A stretch of 64,000 nucleotides of DNA, taken from positions 47,925 to 111,924 of IMG/VR virus record IMGVR_UViG_3300046820_000975. One strand, 5' to 3'. Position numbers and translations under genes: made by a program. Positions 24,120 through 33,102 of the stretch are shown piece by piece. The notes under the pieces were generated by a model. That model was given only the letters and a program-made list of their open reading frames with translations, had not been told where the DNA came from and searched no databases. How positions within the stretch are numbered: the stretch's first letter is position 1; the number at the start of each line of letters is the position of its first letter. Source of the stretch: a virus.

Positions 24120-26425
24120 TGGCACAAAATAGAGATATACTACTGAATTTTATCTTGTCTCAACGTCAGAGAATTGAGCCAGATCCTGCAAGACAAATGT
24201 TCCAGGTGGCTGGTACATCTGTGCGTCCAACAACAGCTAACAACATGATGCAGAGTGCTGTTGCAAACGTAGCTAAACAAAAACAAGCTCAAGCTCAAGC
24301 ACAAGCTCAGGCTGCAGCTGCGCAAGCAGCACATGAAGCTGAATTGGAAAGATTGCGTACTCAGTATGGTCAACAAGCAGCATCACGTATGACATCTGCT
24401 CAAGTAGCTCAAGCTAACAGAATGAGTCAACAAGCTGCTGCTGCACCACAAGCAACTGTAGCGCAAACTCAAACTCCTACAACAGTACAACAAATTCAAA
24501 ATTTTGCTACTCACCCATTGCAATCAATGACAGGTCGTGAGAATAATTTTGATATGTTGGCAGGTATTCCAGGTTATATAGCAACGGTAGCAGCTCCAAA
24601 TACTGCATACAATTTAACAGTTGGATTGCCTGATACTGCAGCAGATATTGCCAATGCAACAATTGGTGCTTCAGGAGAACTTTTAACTGGGCAACCTATT
24701 TCGCCAGAAACAAAACTTGCTGCATATAATACAGCTAATCGTTTATTAGATGCATCAGCAGTTTTACCTGTTGGTAAAGCTATTCAACCTGTAATGAAAG
24801 TATTTGGTCCTACAATGGAAGAAGTTGCAATGGCAGGAAAACATATATTACATTCAGGTGTAGGTCAAGTTGCAGAACAAGCTGCACACAAAGCTGCACA
24901 TAAGGCTGTTCACCATCAAGTTGAACATTTGGCTGACCATGGCGCAGATCAAAATGCCAATCAAACTCATCAATATACACAAAATATGAATAACTCATAT
25001 GAAAATCCATCACATGCTTATGGTGGTTTAATGAAATTTTTAGTAGGTGGAAGTAAAATTCATATTGATCCATCAAAGAAGGGAACGTTTACTGCTCAAG
25101 CTACTCGTATGAATATGGGTATCCAAGAAGCTGCTAGACATATTATGGCTAACAAAGAAGATTATTCACCTGAAATGGTTAAGAAAGCTGTGTTTGCACA
25201 TAACTTTGCAAAACAAATGGGTGGGTCATTAGAACAATATGGTTATGCAGGTGAAGTTTCTCCTAATGCACCTATTGATTTTAGTAACTATGTACCAGCT
25301 GCAAATAATACATATATAGATAGAAGTGGTGCAGGTCAACCTATGCAGATTGTTAATGGTGCACTTCAATATGTTCCACAACCACAAATCAAACCTGCTG
25401 CTACTCCTACAGTTAATGGTAGACAAATTACAGGATATACATATGATGGTACACCATTGTATAAACATGACATGGGTGGATTAGCTAAGTTTATAGCAAT
25501 GTATCCATTGCAAAAATTTGATATTGGTGGATATACTCCTGATGAACCAGGATTTGCTCCAAACATGTTTCCTGCAAGAACAACAAGATCAGTACATACA
25601 GATCCTGAAGTAGCTGCTCAAGCAGCTCGTCAACGTGTACAACAAACTACAGTACATGAACCAGCTAATGTTAATTGGTATGTTCCACAAGAAGGACAAT
25701 ATCCTCAAGCACAAATAAGTCAAGCTGGTTATCCTCAAGCTGTATATGCTCCTACTCAAAGATTTGCTCCTATAGGTAACATGCCTGCAGAAGCAATGTC
25801 TGATCAAGCTCAAATGATGAAATGGCTTGCTGCAAATCCAGGAGTATCTGGATTTACTGCTGCTTATCCTAATGGAGCACCTGCTCCAACACCTGGTAGT
25901 GTTACATATCCTATTACTGGAGGTGAAGATAAAGTAACGCCTTATAATGGAGGTGATTTACCTACAGTTGTTAAATCTGCGGTGCGTCCTTCAAAAGCTG
26001 ATCCATTTGGTAATGGTTTAACAAAAGATGATGTTAAGAAAGTTCAACGTGAACTTATTGCTTCTGGTATTTTGGAACCATCGGGTAAGAAATTTGCTAA
26101 TGGAGAAGATCGCGAAGTTGACGGCATGTGGGGTCCTAAAACTCAAGCAGCGTATGAAAAGTATATTGCTAAAAAGAATTTAGAAAGTATGGAACTTATG
26201 CCTGAAAGATGGAATACTCCTTCCATGGAACAATATGTACCAGGGCAAATTCCAACACAAGCTCCAGCTGAACCATCACCAATGCCTCAACGTTATGCAG
26301 GTATGGATATTCAACCACGTCGTACTGGTAGTGCTTTAAAAACTGAAAAGCGTGGCAAAGATGAAAAAGCTTATGGTGGATACAGTGGATATGGATTTGC
26401 TAAATGGTTAGATCAATTTAAATAA
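24119..26425 (+). CDS. Virion cargo-type protein with peptidoglycan-binding domain
   Basis: This 768-residue protein starts one base inside the tail gene's stop. Residues 50-130 are a Gln/Ala-rich coiled coil. Around residues 140-260 is a hydrophobic Ala/Gly-rich region, then low-complexity linkers. Residues about 631-680 match a peptidoglycan-binding domain: VKKVQRELIASGIL, then VDGMWGPKTQAAYEKY. This domain usually directs cell-wall binding. Three YGGL/MGGL-type motifs occur (YGGLMKF near 301, MGGLAKF near 455, KAYGGYSGYGF at the C-terminus). It is probably carried in the virion and acts on or in the cell wall during DNA entry. No lytic catalytic motif is visible, so the partner enzyme, if any, is elsewhere. 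Confidence 0.6.
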   Translation: MAQNRDILLNFILSQRQRIEPDPARQMFQVAGTSVRPTTANNMMQSAVANVAKQKQAQAQAQAQAAAAQAAHEAELERLRTQYGQQAASRMTSAQVAQANRMSQQAAAAPQATVAQTQTPTTVQQIQNFATHPLQSMTGRENNFDMLAGIPGYIATVAAPNTAYNLTVGLPDTAADIANATIGASGELLTGQPISPETKLAAYNTANRLLDASAVLPVGKAIQPVMKVFGPTMEEVAMAGKHILHSGVGQVAEQAAHKAAHKAVHHQVEHLADHGADQNANQTHQYTQNMNNSYENPSHAYGGLMKFLVGGSKIHIDPSKKGTFTAQATRMNMGIQEAARHIMANKEDYSPEMVKKAVFAHNFAKQMGGSLEQYGYAGEVSPNAPIDFSNYVPAANNTYIDRSGAGQPMQIVNGALQYVPQPQIKPAATPTVNGRQITGYTYDGTPLYKHDMGGLAKFIAMYPLQKFDIGGYTPDEPGFAPNMFPARTTRSVHTDPEVAAQAARQRVQQTTVHEPANVNWYVPQEGQYPQAQISQAGYPQAVYAPTQRFAPIGNMPAEAMSDQAQMMKWLAANPGVSGFTAAYPNGAPAPTPGSVTYPITGGEDKVTPYNGGDLPTVVKSAVRPSKADPFGNGLTKDDVKKVQRELIASGILEPSGKKFANGEDREVDGMWGPKTQAAYEKYIAKKNLESMELMPERWNTPSMEQYVPGQIPTQAPAEPSPMPQRYAGMDIQPRRTGSALKTEKRGKDEKAYGGYSGYGFAKWLDQFK

Positions 26426-26431
26426 ACCAAT

Positions 26432-29290
26432 ATGATAGACAGTTTTTTAAGAATTGCGGGTGTAAAAAGTGAAGCTGAATTTTACAAAAAATACCCAACA
26501 CAGGAATCTTTTTTTGAAGATCATCCTGAAGCTATTGAATTGTCTAAACATGAAATAGGAGGACAGTTTAGAATTAGAGATACTGAAACAAACCCTATGA
26601 TGTTAAAGGCTGCTGAAGGATTTCAAATGCCTGGTTATACACCACAAGAAGGTGATAACATTTATACACAAACATCACAACATACTCTTGCTGATTTAAA
26701 AAACAGTGATTGGAACAAAGGTCTTGCTACTATTAACAGCTTGGGTAACTATAACAATATGTTAGGTCAGTTACCTGACAAAGGTTTATTTGGTAAAATT
26801 AAAGCTGGCGCTGGTATTGCTGCTGGTGCTTCAGGTGCCATATTAGGATATGAAAAAATGTTCAATCCTAATAAAACAACTACAAACACTTTAGTTAATA
26901 CAAATACTGGTGAATTTGGTTCAGCTGAAGATGTTATTAAACAACGTGCTAAAACTGCTAAAGAAAAAGAAGTTAGTACTGCGTTAGGTGTACACCCTCC
27001 AATGGTTGCACAGAATAATGAATTTTCATTTCCTAATTTTGCACCTGGTACTCCTGAGTTTAATAACTTTGCAACAAATGGTTTTCAAGGTTTAGGAGCA
27101 AAAACATCTCCTACTAAACCTACAGTTGCTAGTGGTCCAACTAATACTGCTCCTGTTCAACCAACAACATCTACTGCACCAGGTTCAACCATGAAAGCTA
27201 CTGGTTCTGGTATGCAATCAATGTATAATCAAAATGAAATTGATCAACAGTTAGGTTTAACAACTAATCAGTATGGTGGATTAACCAAGTTTTTACCTGA
27301 TGAAGCATACACAGATGAATACCCAATGATGGCAAAAGGTGGGTATACTGTAACAAGAAGTCATGATCGTAAAGGTAAAACTCACAAAGTAACAGGACCT
27401 GATGGAACTGTTAAGTACTTTGGTGATTCTAAGTTAGGACAACATCCTAATGATCCTGCAAGAAAGAAAGCTTTTTATGCTAGACATAAACATAACTTAG
27501 AAAAAAATCCTTATTTCAGAGCATTTGCTAGAGCTACTTGGGAAGAAGGTGGTGAAGTTAATGAAATGAAACATGGTGGTGAAATGATACGTAGAGCAGA
27601 TGGTAGTTATTCACAAAGAGGATTATGGGATAATATTAGAGCCAATGCAGGTTCTGGTAAAAAGCCTAGCAAAGAGATGTTAGAACAAGAAGCAAAGATA
27701 AAAGCTGCTTATGGTGGATTAATGAGATTTGAAGAAGGAGGCGCAGGTAATACAAATCAACCTGTTACACAAACAAAACAAATATCAGGAACTACACAGG
27801 CTATACCTGGTCAACAAGCATCTTATAATGCAACTATTACTCCAGGTAATCAAAATACAGGAAATACTGTAAATGCTTTAAATACTTCTGCTACTGTTGG
27901 TAATAATAATTATTCAGTAACAGGTAATGCTAATGTTGCAAATGATAGATTAGCAGATTATGGTGTAAATGCAAATGTAAACAAAGGTAATTTTAGTGGA
28001 GGTGCTAGTTATAACACTACAACTCAACCAGGAAGTCCAGATAAATATACTGCAAATGCTGCTTATAATTCTCCATCAGGTTTAAACATAAATGGTTCTC
28101 TCAATGGAACAACTGCTACTGGTGTCAATGATGTAAATCTTGGAGCTTCTTACAATAAAAATAATGTACAAGCACAAGCACAATATACTAGAAATTTAAA
28201 TACACCTGGTGCTTATAATTATACAGGTTCTGTTGGATATGGTACACCTAAGATGAATATAACTGGTAATGTTAGTGGTAATAATAATGCACCAGTAAGT
28301 TCATATGGTGTAACAGCTGGATATTCACCAGCTCCTGGTGTAACAGCTACTGCAAATTATACACATAATGTAGGATCAAGTCCAGAACAACCAGCTAACT
28401 CTGCCAATGTTGGAATGCGTTATAATGTTCCAAGTTCTACACCAAGACAACAACCAAAAACATTTACAAATGCTGTACCTGCTCCTGATCCATTTTTGTC
28501 TTCAACACAACAACAAAAATTTGGAGGATTGATGAAATTTGTAAATGGTGGTGAACCTACGTTTAAACAATGGTTTGCAGAAAATGCAGGCAGACCTGAT
28601 GTAATGAGTAATGTTGGTAATTACCAAGCATTGCAACGTATGTTTTTAGATGAGAACCCTATGGCTCAAACAGCTCAGGGTGCATATGGTCCAACAAACA
28701 ATGGGATGTTCAGTAATGAACCTGCGCAATCAGCATTATCTGCACCAATGCAATCACAATATACTGGTAGAAATGCAGGTACACGTTCTGGTATGGCGTC
28801 TGTATATAATACTAATCAACAAACAGATTGGACAGATCCTGCAATAGCTGGTGCTAATACAGCAAATGTAGCACCAACAGCTAACCAATTAAAATTCCAA
28901 CAGTTTGCAAACAAGTCTATCAAACGTGGAGATGATTCAGGAACAATTGCTGCTAATAATGCATTGCAAGGTTTAGGTATGGCTAGCTCAGCTTTAGGTA
29001 CCATGGATAAAGAAGCAGAGTACAATAAAAGATTGCGTGAAATTGGTAATACAAATTTCTCTACACAACCTTCAAATCCAACAAATCCATTTGGTAATTA
29101 TACACTAAATGCTGGTCCTGCATCTAACTTTGGTTTAGTAGCAAACACTCCAATACAAGATATTGGTACTAGTGGAATTGCTGCAAAATATGGTGGATCT
29201 AAAATGTATAGAGAAGGTGGTACATATTTATTGTCACCTGAAGAAGTTCGTAACATTTTAGCTAATGGTGGTGAAGTAGAGTTCATATAA
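26432..29290 (+). CDS. Virion cargo-type protein with beta-barrel-like repeats
   Basis: This 952-residue protein begins 6 bases after its neighbour. Residues about 305-370 hold a compact basic module (KGKTHKVTGPDG, YFGDSKLGQH, then RKKAFYARH) resembling small phage/virus proteins of the DUF5754 kind. Residues about 485-670 are a Gly/Asn/Thr/Tyr-rich segment of alternating strands with short turns and long loops, patterned like an outer-membrane beta-barrel. YGGL-type motifs appear near residues 281, 428 and 697 and again close to the C-terminus (KYGGSKM). The C-terminal 25 residues are LSPEEVRNILANGGEVEFI-like. Probably a virion cargo or ejection protein. There is no signal peptide, so export by the normal route is unlikely. 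Confidence 0.55.
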   Translation: MIDSFLRIAGVKSEAEFYKKYPTQESFFEDHPEAIELSKHEIGGQFRIRDTETNPMMLKAAEGFQMPGYTPQEGDNIYTQTSQHTLADLKNSDWNKGLATINSLGNYNNMLGQLPDKGLFGKIKAGAGIAAGASGAILGYEKMFNPNKTTTNTLVNTNTGEFGSAEDVIKQRAKTAKEKEVSTALGVHPPMVAQNNEFSFPNFAPGTPEFNNFATNGFQGLGAKTSPTKPTVASGPTNTAPVQPTTSTAPGSTMKATGSGMQSMYNQNEIDQQLGLTTNQYGGLTKFLPDEAYTDEYPMMAKGGYTVTRSHDRKGKTHKVTGPDGTVKYFGDSKLGQHPNDPARKKAFYARHKHNLEKNPYFRAFARATWEEGGEVNEMKHGGEMIRRADGSYSQRGLWDNIRANAGSGKKPSKEMLEQEAKIKAAYGGLMRFEEGGAGNTNQPVTQTKQISGTTQAIPGQQASYNATITPGNQNTGNTVNALNTSATVGNNNYSVTGNANVANDRLADYGVNANVNKGNFSGGASYNTTTQPGSPDKYTANAAYNSPSGLNINGSLNGTTATGVNDVNLGASYNKNNVQAQAQYTRNLNTPGAYNYTGSVGYGTPKMNITGNVSGNNNAPVSSYGVTAGYSPAPGVTATANYTHNVGSSPEQPANSANVGMRYNVPSSTPRQQPKTFTNAVPAPDPFLSSTQQQKFGGLMKFVNGGEPTFKQWFAENAGRPDVMSNVGNYQALQRMFLDENPMAQTAQGAYGPTNNGMFSNEPAQSALSAPMQSQYTGRNAGTRSGMASVYNTNQQTDWTDPAIAGANTANVAPTANQLKFQQFANKSIKRGDDSGTIAANNALQGLGMASSALGTMDKEAEYNKRLREIGNTNFSTQPSNPTNPFGNYTLNAGPASNFGLVANTPIQDIGTSGIAAKYGGSKMYREGGTYLLSPEEVRNILANGGEVEFI
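27895..28440 (+). repeat. Beta-hairpin repeat segment inside the 952-residue protein
   Basis: Six irregular units of about 29-33 residues, each with an alternating-residue strand, a 3-4 residue turn (KGN, SPSG, KNN, TPK, PAPG), a second strand, and a longer loop rich in Pro/Asn/Gly/Thr. Strand ends are Tyr-rich (GASYN, NAAYN, AQYTRN, VGYG, ANYTHN, MRYN). The short-turn/long-loop alternation is the topology of outer-membrane beta-barrels, giving roughly 12 strands. No conserved C-terminal Phe signature is present. Confidence 0.45.
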
Positions 29291-29383
29291 GAAACTGCAC
29301 TTAATTTAGGAAAAGTCTAACTAATTTTGTACTTTTAAATGTAAGAGGTTTAGTGTGAGTTTCCTTTAAACTTCAAAAGTTTA
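29291..29383 (+). promoter_or_regulatory. Leader with long-range and start-codon inverted repeats
   Basis: This 92-bp gap is the longest within the giant-gene block. GAAACT-G-CACT (29291-29301) can pair with AGTG-TG-AGTTTC (29352-29363), ten pairs closing a large loop. TAACTAATTTTGTA within it contains TAATTTTG (29322-29329), a match to the Bacteroidota downstream promoter box, but no TTTG lies 19-21 bases upstream. TAAACTT (29367-29373) and AAGTTTA (29377-29383) form a perfect 7-bp repeat ending on the A of the start ATG, which resembles the inverse of the 18-bp box at 4295 and 9868. Confidence 0.4.
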
Positions 29384-32300
29384 TGCAAAGAATACGTATT
29401 AAAAAAGCTCCAAATAAAGGAGACCAACGCGACTACAGTCTTTATGACAGAACTAGTTTAAATCCAGGTGCACCAGATAATACTGAGCACATAGGAACTA
29501 CTATGGGTCCAGTAGATCGCGAAGATGCCAATGTAGAAGTTGAAAGAGGTGAAGTTGTTATTGGTGATACAAACCAAGATGGTTTTTTAGAACTATTTAC
29601 GTTCACTGGTAAACCTCACAGTAAAGGAGGTACTCCAGTTAATATACCACCAGGTTCATTTATTTATTCTAATACACGTAAACTGCGTATTAAAGATGCA
29701 GAATTATTGAAAAGTCAGTTTGGACTTTCAATGAAGAAAGGTGGATGGACTCCTGCTGAAATTGCAAATAAATTTCAAATTAATGAGTATGTATCTGATT
29801 TAAAAAATCCAGATACAGATAACCTTACAAAGCGTTCTTCAGACAGAATGCTTAAAAACAATTTGCAGAAGTTAGGTATTCTTGCGTTGATTCAAGAATC
29901 AATGAAAGGATTCCCTGATGGTATTCCTGCAATTGCTGAACCTGTTATGCAAGAGATGGGCGTAGATCCATCTATTATTACTGGACAACAACCACAAGAA
30001 CAAGCTCCGCAATTACAAGAAGCTCCTGAACAAGAAGTACAAGAGCAACCACAAGAAGCACCAGCTGAAGAATCTGGAGAAGGCATGCCATCTTTAGAAG
30101 AGTTTCAAGCTATGCAAGAACAAGGTATGCAAAAGTATGGTGGATTAACACAATATGCTGGTGGTGGGATGACAGTTCAGCAAGCGCAAGCTTTAAGTAA
30201 GAATTTGATTGCTAAATATCAAGATGCTTATAAAAGAAAAGATTATGCTGCATTAGCAACATTAGCACCACAGTTAAGACAAGCATCAAATCAGATTAAT
30301 CAATTTAATGATGCTGGTTGGTATTCATTAGGTATGATACCTGGAACAGATCAATCAGCATTTAATAGTTATACAAGTCAGTTAAGTCAAGCAGCAAATG
30401 ATATTGAAAGAAATATTATACCACAAAGTAATTTTGTTAGTACTATTGGTAATCAGCTTAAAACATTAACTGATCAATATCAAGCTGATTATAATAAGTT
30501 GAATTCAGGACAATTGACAAATTTGTCAACTGAAGATATGCAAAAGATAAAACAAATCTATGAGTTAAATAATAGATTTGCAGCTCATGCAGCTAATATT
30601 AAAGCTGGTGGTGCTGGTATGCCTGTATCTGAATTAGCTAGATTACAAAATCAGTTAGCAAAATATTCAGCTCCATCATCTACTGGTGATAATGGAATGT
30701 CTAGTACATTAGATAGCGCTGAAGTATTAAATGCAGAATCATCTGCACCAGCTTCTACAAATACATATACATCATCTCCATTTAAAAAAGGTGATGTTTA
30801 TAAATCTAAATGGGGTAGTTATGAGATTGTAAATCCAGCAGCTGATGCTGATGGAATGATTCAGCTTGTTAACAAACAAAATAATGCAAAGACTAAAGTT
30901 AAGTTAAGTACAATGCAACAAGCAATTGGTACTGGTTTAACTAAAGGTGGAGCTGATCTTATTAGTACTGCTCCTGCTGAAACTCCTGCACAACCACCAG
31001 CACAACCAAGAGTTGGTTCTACAACTACTCCAAGTCAAGGAACACAAACAACACCAGCAGCTTCATCTGGAAGATCATCACAAGGTCCTTCAAGTGCTAC
31101 TACTGGACCAATGTTCTCAGATGATATTTACAAGATGCGTTATGGTGGATATTTAAAACGATTTGATGGAGCTGGTACAAACAATGTTCCATTAAACACT
31201 AATGCTACTACACCTGCAACTGATGAAGAAAAGTTTGTTAGTGATGTTTCAGTTAATGGTCAAACGTATAAGAAATATAGCAAAGGTGATTTAGTAATTA
31301 TTAAAGATGCTAATGGTAGAACATTATCATCTAAGAATATTAAAACTGGTGAAAAGACAGACTACAGACCAGATGCAACAATTACATATAATGCTAAGAA
31401 TGAGCGTATTAACATTGATGCACCAGATCCATCTGTAGATTATAAAGCTAAAGATTGGAAAGGTAAATATTCAGCAAGCGCAGATGAGTTTGAAAAACTT
31501 ATAAATGATCCAGGAAATGAAGATTTGCGTAACTCTATTTATGAAGAGTTTAAAAAAATTGCACAAGATCATGCTGCAAGAACAGGAGATAAAAGCTTAT
31601 TAAACATTGATAAAGCTAATGCTATTCAAATGCTTATTAAAGGTAACAGAGATAATGCTACCATTAATAGTGTTTATGAAAAAAATCCTGAGTTATTAAA
31701 AAGTGGAGATTGGGATAAAACTCAACCTAATGATTACGTAGATGCAGCAGGTAATAAAGTAAGTGGTAAAAACCTTATTTATAATAGAGTTGCTAGCAAA
31801 CTTGGTATTACACCAATGGATGCTCTTGGAACTAAAGTTTTCCAAGGAATTTATCAAGCTTCTCAGAATGTTGCACGTCAACCACAATACGTTGAGAAAT
31901 TTACTAAAAGTGGATTTGACATTACACCAATTGGTCTTAGTGATCAAACACGTTTAAATCAACCAATTTCTCCTGTAGATGAAATCTATGGTAACACTAC
32001 TGTAGGTCAAATGTACAAGTTAAAACAAGATCCAGAAATACCAATTACTGTTCCTCCAGGAAAGAAAGTAAAATACTATTGCGTTAAACAAGCAAATGGT
32101 ATGGGTAATGTGGTATCTGTCACTTATAATGAAGGTGAACAACCTATTGCACCTGCAGGCGCAGGAGCAGGATTTGATGACAGATCTACTGCTGCTATGA
32201 ATTGTTCACAAGAACAACCTGGATTAGAGCAAGCACCAGTTAAATCTGGCCCATGGTGGTTACCTGATATTGTTAACTATACTGGTACATTAACAGATAA

Positions 32301-33087
32301 GATTAACAGATACGAACCTACGTTAGAGCAATTAAGCTCACGTACTCCAGGATATGTTTTATTAGATCCAACACGTCAATTGGCTGCTAACCAAAGTCAA
32401 ATGCAACAATACAACGACATGCTTTCAAATACGATGGCAGGTAATGTTGCAGCAGCTACTGCGTTAGGTGCTTCTGGTGAAGGATTTAATAATGCTGCTA
32501 ATGTATTAGCATCTGTTGAGGGACAAAACGTTGGTATTGTTAATAATGTTGCGGCAAGTAATGCGCAGATTCAAAATCAACAAGATATGTTGAATGCGCA
32601 AGCACGTCAGAATTATGTTGGTCAAATGGCAACATTAAATCAAAATCTTGACAATGCTGAGCAACAACGTAAGTGGAGACAAATAGCTGCATTTAACAAT
32701 GGTACTAATAACTGGTATCGTAAAAAACAAATGGAGCAAGTATTATTCCCTCAAGTATTTATCAATCCAATCTCTGGTGATGCAGAATTTTCTGGCAAAG
32801 GTAGAGATTATGCAGGATATGATGTATATTCGCCCGCGTATGCATCTAACACAAAAGCTAATACTTTTGATGTTCAAGGTACATATAACAAATATATCAA
32901 GGCTGGTAATACAGATGCACAAGCTAAATGGTTAACAGAAAAAGAACTTGAGTTAAATAAAACTTCAAGTTCTGGTTCAGATGCTAGTTCAAGACAAGCA
33001 TATATGAATGCTATTATGAACCAATCAGCTGGTCAAGCAATTGAGCGTTGGGGCGGTGCAATTACACCTTGGGATTTTGACGTTTAA
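29383..33087 (+). CDS. Large virion cargo-type protein, unknown function
   Basis: This 1234-residue protein starts with a basic tail (MQRIRIKKAPNKGDQRDY). A conserved-looking segment follows, about residues 75-135 (HSKGGTPVNIPPGSFIYSN, then KKGGWTPAEIANKF), of a type seen in minor structural proteins of Bacteroidota phages. Then come a Glu/Gln/Pro-rich stretch (about residues 200-240), helical regions, and linkers rich in Ser/Thr/Pro (near residues 530-580). The C-terminal 250 residues include a long Gln/Asn/Ala helix (about 990-1100). YGGL-type motifs are at about residues 251 (KYGGLTQY) and 586 (RYGGYLKRF), and WGGAITPW is at the C-terminus. No enzyme motif is seen. Injection with the genome is an inference from the surrounding block. 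Confidence 0.55.
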   Translation: MQRIRIKKAPNKGDQRDYSLYDRTSLNPGAPDNTEHIGTTMGPVDREDANVEVERGEVVIGDTNQDGFLELFTFTGKPHSKGGTPVNIPPGSFIYSNTRKLRIKDAELLKSQFGLSMKKGGWTPAEIANKFQINEYVSDLKNPDTDNLTKRSSDRMLKNNLQKLGILALIQESMKGFPDGIPAIAEPVMQEMGVDPSIITGQQPQEQAPQLQEAPEQEVQEQPQEAPAEESGEGMPSLEEFQAMQEQGMQKYGGLTQYAGGGMTVQQAQALSKNLIAKYQDAYKRKDYAALATLAPQLRQASNQINQFNDAGWYSLGMIPGTDQSAFNSYTSQLSQAANDIERNIIPQSNFVSTIGNQLKTLTDQYQADYNKLNSGQLTNLSTEDMQKIKQIYELNNRFAAHAANIKAGGAGMPVSELARLQNQLAKYSAPSSTGDNGMSSTLDSAEVLNAESSAPASTNTYTSSPFKKGDVYKSKWGSYEIVNPAADADGMIQLVNKQNNAKTKVKLSTMQQAIGTGLTKGGADLISTAPAETPAQPPAQPRVGSTTTPSQGTQTTPAASSGRSSQGPSSATTGPMFSDDIYKMRYGGYLKRFDGAGTNNVPLNTNATTPATDEEKFVSDVSVNGQTYKKYSKGDLVIIKDANGRTLSSKNIKTGEKTDYRPDATITYNAKNERINIDAPDPSVDYKAKDWKGKYSASADEFEKLINDPGNEDLRNSIYEEFKKIAQDHAARTGDKSLLNIDKANAIQMLIKGNRDNATINSVYEKNPELLKSGDWDKTQPNDYVDAAGNKVSGKNLIYNRVASKLGITPMDALGTKVFQGIYQASQNVARQPQYVEKFTKSGFDITPIGLSDQTRLNQPISPVDEIYGNTTVGQMYKLKQDPEIPITVPPGKKVKYYCVKQANGMGNVVSVTYNEGEQPIAPAGAGAGFDDRSTAAMNCSQEQPGLEQAPVKSGPWWLPDIVNYTGTLTDKINRYEPTLEQLSSRTPGYVLLDPTRQLAANQSQMQQYNDMLSNTMAGNVAAATALGASGEGFNNAANVLASVEGQNVGIVNNVAASNAQIQNQQDMLNAQARQNYVGQMATLNQNLDNAEQQRKWRQIAAFNNGTNNWYRKKQMEQVLFPQVFINPISGDAEFSGKGRDYAGYDVYSPAYASNTKANTFDVQGTYNKYIKAGNTDAQAKWLTEKELELNKTSSSGSDASSRQAYMNAIMNQSAGQAIERWGGAITPWDFDV

Positions 33088-33102
33088 AAAACATATTATA
33101 GA

